NCBI RefSeq assembly: GCF_014839805.1
Contig: NC_051139.1
Span: forward strand, 1,116,001-1,180,000
Length of the DNA stretch: 64,000 nucleotides
Reading direction: 5' to 3'
Source of the DNA: Manduca sexta
Taxonomy: Eukaryota; Arthropoda; Insecta; Lepidoptera; Sphingidae
Positions 1 to 12,350 of the stretch are shown here, piece by piece. A program made the position numbers and the translations under genes. Under the pieces are notes generated by a model, which worked only from the letters and a program-made list of their open reading frames with translations, did no database searches and was not told where the DNA came from. Every line of letters starts with the position of its first letter. Position 1 is the stretch's first letter.

Positions 1-3000
1 TGATATACAAATATGAATTTACTGGACACAGATCAGTGTTCCGTGGCTTTGACGTGAAGACAATGCCGCGGAAGGATGATCTGCGCCCTGCACAGGCTCA
101 CTGCGAGCAGCCCGTATAGACACGCGGCACTGAGGAGGTACCGACACGTGATACATGCAAGCAGAAAAAAATAAAAAAATAAATTGTTGAAAATTATTAT
201 ATATGAACTTAAATTTAATTATTATTATTTTTGCATTTTTGAAGGCTAAAGCAGCGCATACTTTAAATCTGCTCTCGGGAGTTCCAAATATTGAATTCCA
301 GTTTTACTGATCGCGACATGAGGCGGCAGGCAGCGGCAGATAATGTTATAGTAGTTATCTGGTTGCGTAGACCATTTCGCCGATATAAATGTAACAATAA
401 CAACGGCATGGTAAATAAAACAAGACAGATACGGAGGCAGTAACAGCCTCGCCAAAACATTATGTTACTGGAAATCCATAATAAAGTGTCATACTGGACA
501 TCTCAAACATCGCCTTTTTGTTAGGCTATTAAACAAATGCATGACAATAAAGTTATGTTAATTGATGCGTTTTTTTGGATTAAGCAAGTATACAGAATTT
601 GAGTAATTTGCTTTTTTACTTTGAAACTGAACAGCTACATTCACGCGTGTACACCGGTTTGTTCGCGAAGGCTCGGCAGATCCGTGACGCGAACAATAGT
701 AATCCAGCGCGACACCAGCTCGGGTGGGTATTATCCTTGCCTCCTACACTCAAGTGCTTTAGGGTTGGTAAAACTAGAAGTTAAGTATCAGTACAGCGCG
801 TCATTATTGTAACCTAACTACTTGAGCAACAAATAATTTTACTTATTTGACTAATATTTTATATTCACCTCCAGGTTTACACTTAGACTCGAGTTCTTAT
901 ATTATGAGCGTCACTCCGTACATAACAACACGCTGTCAATGTTGAAATTATACTAAGTCAGGTGCACGGATTGCAGTACAATTGAGTCGAATACAATGAA
1001 TGTAGGGAACGCCAGATCTAGTACGGAGTACATATTATATGGCTATAGGTTATTAAATGAAACGTGCTGGTTTATCTTAAATTCAAAGTCGGTCGCTTGA
1101 GAAGTTATAGAAATTGGCATTTACAGTCATCGAGCTGAGCTTTTAAAACAACGCACCATCCATTGGATATTCCCATAACGCTTCGTGTATAAGAAACATA
1201 GGCCGTGCAGCCGCGCCGAGCGCCGCGCGACAGCCCTACAAACTGACAAGGTGTTAAAATGACAAGTCGCGTATCGAGTTAATAGACGGCGGGAGCGCAA
1301 TTAATGAGAGGCTCATAACGACTATCAACTAACAACCAGCATACATATTCAACTAATGTTCTGTCACTCAATACCATTGTTTATTTGACGCAAATTGCTT
1401 TACGTAGGTATCCAAGGAATTAAGGTAATCGCATTGTGTGAAATCCGGCGAGGTTGTGCCGATGTAGTTCACGGAGAACCTTTGTGTTCCACATATAGCT
1501 GCTGCGGCTTTACTAGCCCATTGAATCGGCTCGACGCGGCGCGGCGCGGCGGCGAGGTGGAAACGTAGCGCAAAATATTATTGGACTATCAACAGTCCTG
1601 TAGATACTAATAAATATAATACTAAAATAATCTTTCCAATGTGAATCATTTGATGATAAGTGATTGTCGTTGGTCATACAAACTGACACTGTCCCTCTTT
1701 TCTGTCTATACGACGAACTGCGATTGGTCCCGTGGATAACGCTGTACCAATTATAAGCTAATAATTATATAATATTTCAAATCTATAATATCTAATTGTT
1801 TCCTAATTACAATATTCCTATCTAATTATAATTTATGTGAGTGTATAAAGCGCAGCGAGCAAGTAAACCGGTGGTATACCTGACTGTGGCTGTGCAGTTT
1901 CAAACTTCTACAAATCACTATTTGCGATATCAGAAGCAAAGCTGTAGTCAAATGTGGTCTGCAACGCCTGTATAAGTCGACTTTGTCGGGGTGATAGCAG
2001 TGTTACAGAAAAACGGTGAACGCTGCTGTTACGTCGGGTGGGATCTTATGGATTACAGCAAATGCATTACAGTACTTAATCTAAAATTACATTTTATAGA
2101 CTTCTTTTCTCTCTTTCTCTTTTTTTTTCAATACTTATTTTTTTATTTTTGCCGTTAGTACCTTATAATTGTTGGCAAAAATAGATCTGGGGAATGCGGA
2201 TCTTTTGACCCCTCGACTGTGCTAAACTCCTTTTTTAGACATCTACGTAAGTGGATGTTTCAACTTATTTAAGGTCTCGAATATTTATGTTGGAATATTT
2301 TCTTTATAGTGTGTGTGTCTTGTGTTATAGCGGTACGTACAATACCACTCGTCGCTAATATTTCATCAAACCCGAGGTTCTCGGCACAAAAAGCCGACGC
2401 CGTTCGAGTTAAACGATAGATATTATTACGTATGCGATGATGTGAAATCCGCTCGCCGCCAAGGTCTTCCTCCGAGTAACCTTCTACAGGCATTTGAGAT
2501 TAGAGCCGCCACTCAGCGCTTCACGCGCCGACATCTTACATGCGTTACCTACTTGTACTATTTTATGGAGATCGCTGTTTTCATATTTATCCACGCTCAT
2601 TTGAGAACTAAAACACAATTAAATTGGCGACGAAAAAGTTTGTTTTATCTTCCTGGCATAGAACATGTCTGGATAAATGTATTTCTTAAATACACATAAT
2701 TTTTTTAATTTTACTAAGTTTTAGAAACTAACACTGCGAAATTTGCGACATTTACACATTATAGATGTGTTTTTGTTTTTATATGAATGAGTGACAAAAT
2801 GAAAAAGGTTTATCGTAACCGACACGTCGGCTTATTACAAAGATAGCTGTTCTTAAAATTAATCACCCTAAGATATTAGCTAGATATTAAATTTCATAAT
2901 GATTAGTACACTAACTATGAACTACTCTATTAAATAAAAACTCTAAAATGGCAGAAATAGATATTGCGGAGACACCTGCGTATAGACGGCCCCTCGTAAC

Positions 3001-3819
3001 TGATGTTATGCTTCAAGAGAAGTGAGGGAAATGTTTAGGCGTACGGCCCGTAATCTGAGGGATGTGACGCTGCAATCTAGACTCCTTCTCTTATAAACTC
3101 TATGAATGATTGTAACTTTGTTTTAACATTCAATTTTCAGTTCGTGTTTGTACCTGATAATAAAAATAAAATAAAAATATAGCCAATGAGTATGTTTGGC
3201 GAAAACATTTCGTCGGATTCTAGGTTTTGTGTTTCTGATATCCAGTTTTAAATGACGTACTGACTATAATATGGTATAAAGATAACGGGTAATATTTTTT
3301 TACTTTTTAATAGCTTTGCCTTTTGTATTTTTATTGTACTTAATACTAAGTAATTTGACATTCTGTAAGGTATTTTATTTATAAAGATATATATTCATAA
3401 TAGGTATCACAGTTTGATATATTGTAATGTGTTTATAATCGCCTCGGTCGCGTGTAGATATTGTTAGACACTACGCCCTGCCAAGGTCGGCTCCCGGCCG
3501 TGTACCTGGGCTTGAATTACAATAAAAACAAATCGCTGCACATTATAGTAATGGCGATAGGACCTTCCTGTGAAGTGCACCGGGAGTTACAACATAATCA
3601 ACCAAAAAAACAGCAAGTCCATGTAATATATGCAGGGCATCAGATGGCCGGACACGTCTCGTAGCCCGATAGCAAGGGTTTTGCAAACCACCGACCTGCA
3701 GCGAACCTCAAGAAGACAAGTGGCACAAAGCGGGGTGTACCTACCTAATGTTATAATCAATATACTGCGCAGTGTCTGAACGGCACGGCATGTGAGGCAC
3801 TGAGACGTGGCCACTAACT
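1..3819. other. Intergenic/intronic DNA without recognisable gene
   Basis: No reading frame here looks coding; all are short and unsupported by homology that I recognise. Small CpG-rich patches occur near 1200-1235 and 1525-1560 against an AT-rich background. A pyrimidine-rich run lies at about 2100-2150. Nothing else is supported. Confidence 0.6.
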
Positions 3820-4211
3820 ATGGGCCGTATAAGAAAACTCACAGTTGCTCAGTGAGCTGTGGAGAGGACTATGCTTGGTGTTCCTTTACGTGATCGAATC
3901 AGAAATGAGGAGTTCTGTAGATAAACGAAAGTCAGCGACATAGCCCACCGGATTAGTAAGCTGAAGTGGCAGTGGACAGAGCATATAACTCGCAGAAATG
4001 ATGGCCGATGGGGCAAGAAGGTTCTGGAGTGGAGGCCACGAACTGGCAAGCGCAGCGTCGGACGTCCATCCACGAGGTGGACCTCATAAAAGTCGCAGGA
4101 GGTCGCTGGATGCGGGCTGCTTACCGCTAATAGGTCGACTTAGATATCTTTGTGGGAGACCCATGTTTAGCAGTGGACATCCTGCGGCTGATGGTGATGA
4201 TGATGACGGCG
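3820..4211 (+). mobile_element. 5'-truncated, decayed RTE-like LINE, 3' end only
   Basis: This is the C-terminal end of a non-LTR retrotransposon polyprotein, downstream of the reverse-transcriptase core. Reading from 3820, the frame gives the family-typical block VAQ.AVERTMLGVPLRDRIRNE, then DIAHRISKLKWQW, then GRWGKKVLEWRPRTGKRSVGRP. In-frame stops at 3853-3855 (TGA) and 3922-3924 (TAA), and loss of frame after the RW motif near 4078, show it is dead. The end has the family's cagtggacat segment followed by a GATGGTGATGATGATGA tail, the kind of short tandem repeat that terminates RTE-type elements. It is related to the minus-strand element at 6777-7932 but more decayed, so it is probably an older insertion. 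The clade name is inferred from motif memory, not a tree. Confidence 0.82.
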
Positions 4212-6767
4212 CAGTGTAGTAAATCTTTGTTCGTTAATCTCCTTTACTGTCGGACTTTCAACAAAACTTCTGCTAACTTTAATACCTAGGAAAGTATGGT
4301 TTTTATGTTACCGATATTCCTAAGTTTGTGTTCGATAATAATATTATTATGTTGAACTCGATGGGGTCTGTGAATCTGTCAGGGTTTTACATCTGGCTAC
4401 TCTTTGGCAGTCAAAGGCGTGACTTTATATTATTTCATTTATTAGAACATTACGTTGAATATTATACGAGCGATTTTTTAAGTACATATTTATATAATGA
4501 TATTACTACCACTCAGATAGCAGTCTTAAAGATATTTATCGTGCAGTTGCCATCGAGAAACAATCTAATTGCTATCACTGATTTATTTTTTATTTGAAAC
4601 AATTGCTCAATTATAAAATACGCAAATGTTTTCGTAATTACAAACAATAAAATGACTTGACTACTAATATACTGAGTTTAATAGTGTTTTCTGTAGGCCC
4701 GTTTGTTCATTCATCATGTCGTTACATGTCTGTAGGAGCTAAGTATAGGATGACACTTTTTTCACGCCATCATAAATCAATAGATTTGTCTACCTGTTTT
4801 TACCGACACACATAATCAACCTACGACATGTGTAGGTACACGTGCTGATTTTTGTTAATAACGCTTATATCAAAGAACAACCGACATACAATTACCTGCG
4901 AGTGGGCTGGTGCGACTTCGCTAGACTCCACAGTATAAGACTCGCCGCCAATTTGCATGATTAAATAATTAAAAGAGCAACCATTTAATTGCCGACAATT
5001 ATTATTAACATAGAGGAGGTTTTTGTTGTCTCTTCGCTTTGAATATTTAATTGTGACCGTTTTGAAATTTTTCCGCGCACAATCAGACTATTCATGTTCG
5101 ATGGAAAGTTCTAGTGAATTAAGAATTCAATTTGGTAGATGAAAATAGATGTTGTACAGCGATAACAACTGTGTTACAATTGTTAAACATGTTACTTTGA
5201 CAAATTACAAACTCAAAGGGAACAAGTAGTGAAGTCTATCACCGCTTTGATCAATCCAGTATTAATTGGATTATAACGTAAATTTTTAGAATAATTTTCT
5301 GTGTTGAATCAATGATATTCGGTTCTTGGACGCACCGCAAAAACCTTGATTCTCTTAAAAACGTTCTTGAGATGAGTTTTGTATTTCAGATACTGAGATT
5401 GCTCATAAGCTGGAGTAAAGGGTTAAGTAGTTGTCGCTAAGGTTCGCAGAGTGGATACGGCAGTCGGAGGCCCGACAAATATCATCTCTTTAATAAAGAT
5501 TCATAATCTTAAGTATATTAGTTACAGAAAATAGGTACGAAACGTTCCTCTTGAAAGAGAATAACATCTCCAAGCGCGCTGCGTCTCTGATCTCATTATA
5601 GAGTACTTACTCAGTGCCCCATTGTACTCGCGTAATTGGTTAATAGCTCCACTTTTCTTATTTTATCACTTTCAATGTGCGGAAGCTGCACTCATTGTAG
5701 AATTTGCATGTCATTAATGCAAGTCTTTGTTACTCGTTGTGGTAATACCATGAGGTTAACACTTCTCGGATTCCCCACCACACCCACACCGGGTGCACTG
5801 AACCACACCAATGTTTCTATTCCTACACCTCGTGAGTTATCTAACTTTTTTACTAATATATGAATAAATGATTTTCTCAAACTTGGAGATTTTAATATAA
5901 ACCGTCACTCCAGTTTTTGGTGCTAAAGTTCACAGAAAAAGCCCGTAGCAGTCTATATACACTTGTATGTTAGGTAATCACTAAACAAATAATTTATTAT
6001 AGGTATGGTTCAGATGAAACAATGCGTGCGGAAAGTGTAAAGAAATTATGATAATTGTGAAGTAGTTAACAGAGACGCGTCTTGGACGACTGTAAACCTT
6101 ACAAGTTGTAGTAGAATTTCCTCAGCAGTGGAGTGTAGGAGCTACAGTGTGGGCAGAGTTAATTTGCAAGGCATGCATAACCGCGGGTTATAATTAATAT
6201 CAGACGAAAACGAAAACCTGTTATCTAAACAGTTAGTATCACTAGCCAGGGCTAAGCTGGTAACCCTATATGATAGAAATCGACCTACAAGGTCGGTATA
6301 TAATAACAATAATTGCAATACGGGCATTACGCATAATCGCCGATTGTTATCTCTGTAATATTACGCTGTTTTTTTATTTAATTGTCAATTGTTGGTCGCG
6401 TTCACAGAGCGCGGGCCAAATCAATACAGACTCTGTTGGGGCAGGTCAAGAGGTTATATTGAGCGGCCTTTACTCGATCCTTAAAGAATATACTCTTAGC
6501 GTCATGCTGAAATAAGTATTATTGAAATTCTAAATATATTTGCAGTTAAATAAATTGGGCAATGAACCCTTTAATGAAAAATGTAGGTAACATGCTAATC
6601 AGCAACCTTGATGAATAGCCGGAGTGTTTTACAAAATATGATGAAGTAAATTTGCACTTCATAAAAGGTATTAATGTCGGATAGACGTACAGTGAAAGCC
6701 CGCGATAATTCATTACAATTTAATGTATTATTAATTATGTATACATATACCTTTATATTATACTAGC
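4212..6767. other. Intergenic/intronic DNA without recognisable gene
   Basis: An AT-rich stretch. The longest frames (for example 4328-4597) have no recognisable domain, no clear splice context and low-complexity AT-driven composition. No repeat ends or tRNA-like boxes were found. Confidence 0.55.
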
Positions 6768-6776
6768 AGAATTATT

Positions 6777-6797
6777 CATCATCATCATCATCATCAT
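6777..6797 (-). repeat. (CAT)7 / (ATG)n tail of the RTE-like LINE
   Basis: Seven perfect CAT triplets on the + strand. On the element's own strand this is the terminal triplet repeat directly after the stop region. RTE-type elements commonly end in short tandem repeats instead of poly(A). Confidence 0.85.
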
Positions 6798-7932
6798 CAG
6801 CCTATATCTTTGTCCACTGCTGGACATAGGCCTCCTCCAATATACGCCATTTTACCCTGTCTTCGGCCTGTCGCATCCAGTTCTTACCAGCGACCTTTCG
6901 CAGATCGTCACTCCACCTAGCTGGAGGGCGTCCTACACTACGTTTGCCGAGCCGTGGTCTCCACTCAAGAACTCGTTTACCCCATCGGTTATCGGTTCTT
7001 CGACAGATATGCCCTGCCCACTGCCACTTCAGTTTGCTAATCCTGTGTGCTATGTCGGTGACATTGGTTCTCTGACGAATGACCTCGTTACGAAGTTTAT
7101 CCTTCAGAGAAACTCCGAGCATAGCACGTTCCATAGCTCGCTGAGCGACTTTGAGCTGGTGGACCAGCCGTACTGTGAGCGTCCACGTTTCGGCACCGTA
7201 GGTCATGACAGGTAGGACGCACTGGTTGAAAACCTTCGTTTTCAGACATTGTGGTAGAAGTGACGAGAAAACCCGACGCAGTTTGCCAAATGCGGCCCAG
7301 CCCAGCTGGATTCTCTTTTAACCTCCCTCTCAAGGCTGTTTCTTCCTAATTGCAGAATCTGCCCAAGGTAGGTGTATTCCGAAACAGCTTCGAGAAGGTG
7401 GCCATTGACAACGATAGGTCTTGGATCTAGGTGGTCATTGATCATAAGTTTTGTCTTATCCAGATTCATTGTTAGACCTATTCGCTGTGAGGCCGAAGCA
7501 AGGCTGTTTAGCATCTGTTGTAGTTCCTCCAGTGTTTCTGCCATTATCACTATGTCGTCTGCGAAACGCAAATGCGAGATGTACTCACCATTTATGTTAA
7601 TGCCCATACCTTTCCAGTCCAGAGTCTTGAACAAATCCTCCAGTGCGCTTGTGAACAGTTTTGGGGAAATAACATCCCCCTGTCTCACCCCTCTGCGCAG
7701 CTGAATGGGTCCCGACTGCTGGTTCTGTACTTGGACACACAAAGTGGCAGATTCATATAGACATCTCAGCACTTCGACATAGCGATAATCTACTTAACAA
7801 CGCTGTAAGGATTCCAGGACAGCCCAGGTTTCGACAGAGTCGAAGGCCTTCTCATAGTCCACAAATGCCAAACACAGGGGCCGATTATACTCCTCGGATT
7901 TCTGTATAATCTGCCTCACTGTGTGTATGTGA
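6777..7932 (-). mobile_element. RTE-like LINE, 5'-truncated insertion with reverse transcriptase
   Basis: On the minus strand the element encodes the second half of a non-LTR reverse transcriptase and the full C-terminal tail. Visible in order are motif A (LAFVDYEKAFDSVE), the RRGVRQGDVISPKLF block, the catalytic FADD box at about 7555-7566 (minus strand), the TYLG motif, and the tail WQWAGHICRR...GRPPARW.DDL ending EEAYVQQW. Only two lesions are seen: an in-frame TAA at 7794-7796 and a one-base-type frameshift within 7309-7321. The 3' end is a (CAT)7 tract on the + strand. The same 9-mer agaattatt flanks both ends (6768-6776 and 7933-7941), which fits a target-site duplication from target-primed reverse transcription. 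The endonuclease half is missing, so the copy cannot move on its own. Clade is inferred. Confidence 0.9.
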
Positions 7933-7941
7933 AGAATTATT

Positions 7942-8737
7942 ATAGAACGGGAATTCTGTATGCTATATTTAATTGTATGCAAAATCATTAAAAGCCTAAA
8001 TTATTCATGAGAACAACAAAATTAACATTTATACGATTTTAACAACTGAATATGACATTCAAATCAATATTACATATTCCTGTGATCGTATGCTATTTAT
8101 TAATCAAATCAATAAATTGATTAATCATTTCAATATAAAAATTTAACGACTAAATTATACCTATCCTTGCCTATAAATGGCGATATTACAGTAACTAGAA
8201 AATGAAATAATTCATAATTCCATGACGGAACTATACGCTCGCTATATCGCCGCAAAGTGGGCAGAACTGCAACTGAACTCATTTCTGTCCGTGATGTTAC
8301 AGGAAGTGCATTTATCGCCATTTTGTGCATTTAAATTCTCCAATGCCGTCATAGGAGTCAGGATTTCACGGGAATTACAATCTAAGTATCAGCATTGTAG
8401 AGCTAGGTTATGAATCGTGCTATACGGGTTATTTTACATGATGATTTTATTATTGGTAATTAATGAAGACGTTTGCGACGCCTAGTTCGCTTGAGCGCGG
8501 AACAGGTTGGCGCAGCGCGGCGGCGCGGCGTCAAGCGGCACCGTTACTCGCGGACAGGGCGAACGACATGCTCGATAAGAGGCTATATTTATAGCTGCCG
8601 AATAAAATGCTATTATTATAATATGAATCACTTATAATTCCGCGTTGAATAGTTATTACGAGGCGTTGATGGGAGGTCTTAAAACTTGATAAATCAGTTC
8701 GATTAGTAAATGTAGCGGTTGCTACTTAACACCCCCG
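7942..8737. other. Intergenic DNA without recognisable gene
   Basis: AT-rich, with a GC-rich CpG patch at about 8490-8560. No coding signal or element ends were recognised. Confidence 0.5.
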
Positions 8738-8760
8738 TGGCGCAGCGGTGTGCCTGTCGA
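8738..8760 (+). repeat. Possible SINE head: isolated tRNA-like A box
   Basis: TGGCGCAGCGG (8738-8748) fits the RNA polymerase III A-box consensus and sits in a context (cccccgtggcgcagcggtgtgcc) typical of tRNA-derived SINE heads. No B box follows; instead a minus-strand LINE tail begins about 30 bases later. It may be a truncated SINE, or a chance match. Confidence 0.25.
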
Positions 8761-8776
8761 GTAAATTTGTTAACTT

Positions 8777-8834
8777 ATTTAATAAATAAAAATAAAAGCC
8801 TTTTTATTTCTTGCAATAAAAAAAGTGCACTAGT
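8777..8834 (-). mobile_element. Short 3' tail of a LINE related to the one at 15720
   Basis: Read on the minus strand this stretch contains TGCAAGAAATAAAAAGGCTT followed by a T/A-rich run. It closely matches the 3' end of the LINE at 15720-17158 (gcaagaaataaaaggcttattatt), including a preceding gtgcac. Only the last 50-60 bases are present, so this is either an extremely 5'-truncated insertion or a SINE that borrowed the tail. Confidence 0.5.
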
Positions 8835-10399
8835 CTTAAAATCTAAGTTTATATTTGCATATATATGTATTTAAGTTTATATTTTTTAAGTATTATTGAT
8901 AGAATGCTTACTGTGTATTATCAAATTTACTTTTAACGTAGTTCTTATAAATTTCATACCACTTTAATTTTAATCCGCAAGAATCCCACTTCGGATGAAG
9001 ATCTCCTCTAAAAGAGACCATACTATCTGTGTCTTGAGCAAGTTGTATCCGCTTTCAACCCGCTGCTTTGCTATATTGTGTAGATCGCAGCCTAAAGGCC
9101 CTCACAGTCCATCACCGGTATTAGGTACTGCGCTGTCCAGTTGAGTTATAACTTAATGCGAAGAACATAATTTAGTCAAAAGTATCAAATTGATTTACAG
9201 TTCTGACGAATCCGCACTCCAGACTGACGCCAAACTGGCGTTTTATTGTAATCATGTCTCGTTCGTTATGATTTGCTTGCATTCATAAATGTGGAATATT
9301 ATATTTGTGGCAAGTAGGATTACAGCGCCGTAGCATTATGTATCTATAGTACTAGCGGAATGGTACCAATGTGTCACAGAGCCAATGTTCTCTATTGTGC
9401 TCTATGTGCTGAGTATGTATTATTTGGTTTCGGTTTGGTAATAATAAGATAACGTGAATTGTATCTGGTATTTGCGGAGTAAACTGACATAATATTTTGT
9501 TTACCTTCGCATATAAAAATAAGTCATAAATTAATCTTGTTCCATAAGATTCGACACAATTAATAAATAGCGAAGGCGAATCAAAAAGTGATAACTCATG
9601 TTTATATATGTGCACAAGGTCAGCGAATGCACAAATATATGCGCCGTCGGCTCCCAATGAAAAAATGAATGAAGATCAGACGAGCTGCCACTCATAATGC
9701 TAATGTATGCAAAACTAGCGGACACGACTTCAAATTAATTTATGAGTCTATTAAAATAATTAAGACTTATAATGAAAATTGCGCCGCATGAGCCAAAGGA
9801 TTGCGCGGAAAGACCAAGGACGGTAGGAAATTGCTGACTGACGCAGAATATAACAAATTAGAAGAATAAAGGCGGAGTTGCTTTTAAATTAAAAAAATAT
9901 TTATCTTAATTTTTCTATCGATAAAGAACACTTTGACGATGTTGTGCCCTCGAGATAACTTAAGACTAGAGGTATTTGCTAGTTTACAGGGCTTCTGTCA
10001 AATCTACCAATGCTTATGAAAAAGTAAACGGGTGCCCTAATGGTAATTTACCCTTATCTGTTTTGAACAGGTGAAGACTTCTACAGGAGATTTCAGTTCT
10101 TCGACGATCTATAGACGGGGAAGCGAAAGTAGGGAGGTCAAGATATTTTTTTTATATTGGAGAAATTCATTGGTTTCGTACACGGCAATAGTAAATATAA
10201 TTTTTCACACTGTACAGTGATACAACGGTACAGGCACGGCAGAGACAGCTGGCCCGAGCTCTACAGGTAAGTACAATACTTAATACCGCCTGTCTTTTCC
10301 TACCAATATTTATAATATCTAACATGAGTGTTTTTTAATGGTATGTTGTTTCTAGAAGTCATGATTAACAGTATTCAGAGTAATTTACACAGTATTACA

Positions 10400-10465
10400 G
10401 CCTTCGCGTTGTAGCGGACGATGAACCGGTTATGAACTGAGATGCAGCGGGTTCGATCACGCGCT
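10400..10465 (+). repeat. Possible tRNA-derived SINE head (B box)
   Basis: GGTTCGATCAC at 10450-10460 is close to the pol III B-box consensus. A degenerate A-box-like region lies about 40 bases upstream. There is no acceptor-stem complementarity, so it is not a tRNA gene. Confidence 0.3.
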
Positions 10466-10628
10466 CAAAAATATGTGTGATGTACAGAACATCATATTCA
10501 GGTGTAAATTCGTGACTCTAAAATTCCCTCGTATTGCCTGATAGTATTAATATTATAATATGATCTACCTCGCAGGATTACTGTCTGAACGAACTGTAGG
10601 ATATTTATTTACATATTTAATATAATAA

Positions 10629-10720
10629 AAAAAAAAATGCTTTATTCATCACGTAGGCGAACATAGTTGCACTTATGATAAGTGAAGGTACATAATAATA
10701 ATAATATTTTCATTTCATAT
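10629..10720 (-). repeat. Possible 3' end of a retroposon, minus strand
   Basis: A run of A followed by tgctttattcatcacgtagg reads, on the minus strand, as a unique segment ending in GATGAATAAAGC plus poly(T). This is the layout of the other LINE tails in the window (aataaa, ggctt, then a simple repeat). The family was not identified. Confidence 0.3.
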
Positions 10721-12206
10721 TTTGACAAAGATCTCGGTCAATATAATTTAAATTATAAATTTCAAGGCTGGTGCAACAAAATGATCGGTCGGTCGTCTAT
10801 TATAAGTTGGTAATTCAATGAGTCAATATAAAATAAAATAAAATAATAAACTCGATCTATCGAATCCATGGGTGAGCTATATTTTATATCAATGATAAAA
10901 CTTTTAAATCTCTACTAAATAACTTCCTCCAATCATCAAACTAAGGCCAAACGTGTCGTTAATCATTTGGTAATAGGCAGTGACCAGTCCCTCCTGGCAT
11001 CGCTGCTGCATCAGATTGTTCAGCGTCGCAGTCCAATGTAGTGTGGTAGTTTAGGTTGTAAAATTAATCTTTATTAATAGTAATCTTTTCCTGTTATTTA
11101 ATAAGAAATTAGTGAAGTCCTTAAAGCGAAGTTGCCTTGTGTCTAGTCATGACTACGTCTTTTCCCACAGCAAGTAACAAGCTAATTGCATTGCTCAATA
11201 TGTGTGCGCAGGCACTACCAGAACATAATCTTTTATAAAAAAAAATCCGGCAAATATCAGCGTGCACGGTGTACATACTGTTGTGTTCCGGGTTCTAGTC
11301 TGTGTGATTATTGGCCGTTATAATTAGTCTATATTTGTATTAACCATATAATATAAAAGTATGCGAATATCACAATTATCTCGTGTCAGTAATATATTTT
11401 TTGATGCTGATGATGATGAACTAATAACAGTTACAATTTTCCCTTTTTATGTTAAAATCTACCTTTGCAAATAAACGTACTCCACAGTCAATCAGCCACT
11501 CGTTACTAATTTGGCATGTGTTTAGTTACCTGACAGAGTAACACACTGCATCCCTAGAAGATGAGAATTCCCTATAATTTAGTTCCTGCGAGCCCGAGCT
11601 CTTAATAACATACATTCAAGGTTGGGTGCGTAACACGGCGGGATAGCCGAAGCAGAATGCACAGAAACGGCTCTATAAAACGAGATACAACTTCAATTAT
11701 TTGTTGGAAAGCAAAACGAGAAATAGCATTCCAATTAAAAGTAAGTAGCGCCATCACATCCGCTCGAAAGGCTTAATAATCACTTGCGTGACAAAATCTA
11801 GTTTTTGTACCGGCTTTATAGCGGCGGCGCAAGTTGCGAGATCTGGCACAGCGGGCCCGCATCCGACCGCACTCCGCGCGCTCTGCGAACCAGAGGGAAC
11901 TAACCTAACTCCCGACAGGTTTAGTTGACACAAGCAATACCCATTTATGTAGCCAAGTTGAAGAAAATCATGAGAGTCACACCACTATCAGATACTAAGC
12001 ATATGTAATAAGGCGCGGAGAGGATTCTGTAAATCCAACACATTCTGTTTAATGATCCAACTCGTAATAAGGAATCTATAAATTGAAATATCCTTGTAAA
12101 TCTAGTCTAGATTATGTTGATGGTTTCCCTTTATGGACTGTCTGTCAACAAAAAACAAAAACACCATAACAATACTACTACAAGAACTACCAAAACAATA
12201 CTAAAC

Positions 12207-12350
12207 AATGGATTTCGATGTAATTCGATATGGTGATAGTTTGAGAGTCTGGGAAGCATATAAGCTGCTTTCTATTCTCTGAAAATGTATAGCGAGACTT
12301 TCTATCCCGCAAACTCTTTCACTGCGGGTGAAGCCGCGAGCTAAAGCTTG
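12207..12350 (+). mobile_element. Degenerate Helitron 3' end
   Basis: The segment matches, with many changes, the last ~130 bases of the complete Helitron at 23617-24375: the gatatggtgatagtttgagagtctgggaag block, then gggtgaagccgcgag, then ctaaagCTTG. The terminal CTAG has become CTTG and the hairpin is weakened, so this is an old copy. The 5' end is not recognisable. Confidence 0.6.

Larger units (their letters stand above)
8835..12206. other. Intergenic/intronic DNA with a few repeat fragments
   Basis: Mostly AT-rich DNA with no gene that I can support. Two repeat-like spots inside are listed separately (10400-10465 and 10629-10720). A GC-rich patch lies at about 11818-11890. Confidence 0.5.

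Noticed and set aside
7009..7760. Plus-strand frames over the LINE at 6777-7932
   Set aside because: Antisense of the RT gene; no motifs of their own.
9781..9870. Short peptide-like stretch (TKDGRKLLTDAEYNKLEE)
   Set aside because: Stops lie close on both sides and no known family could be recognised, so it is not called a gene.
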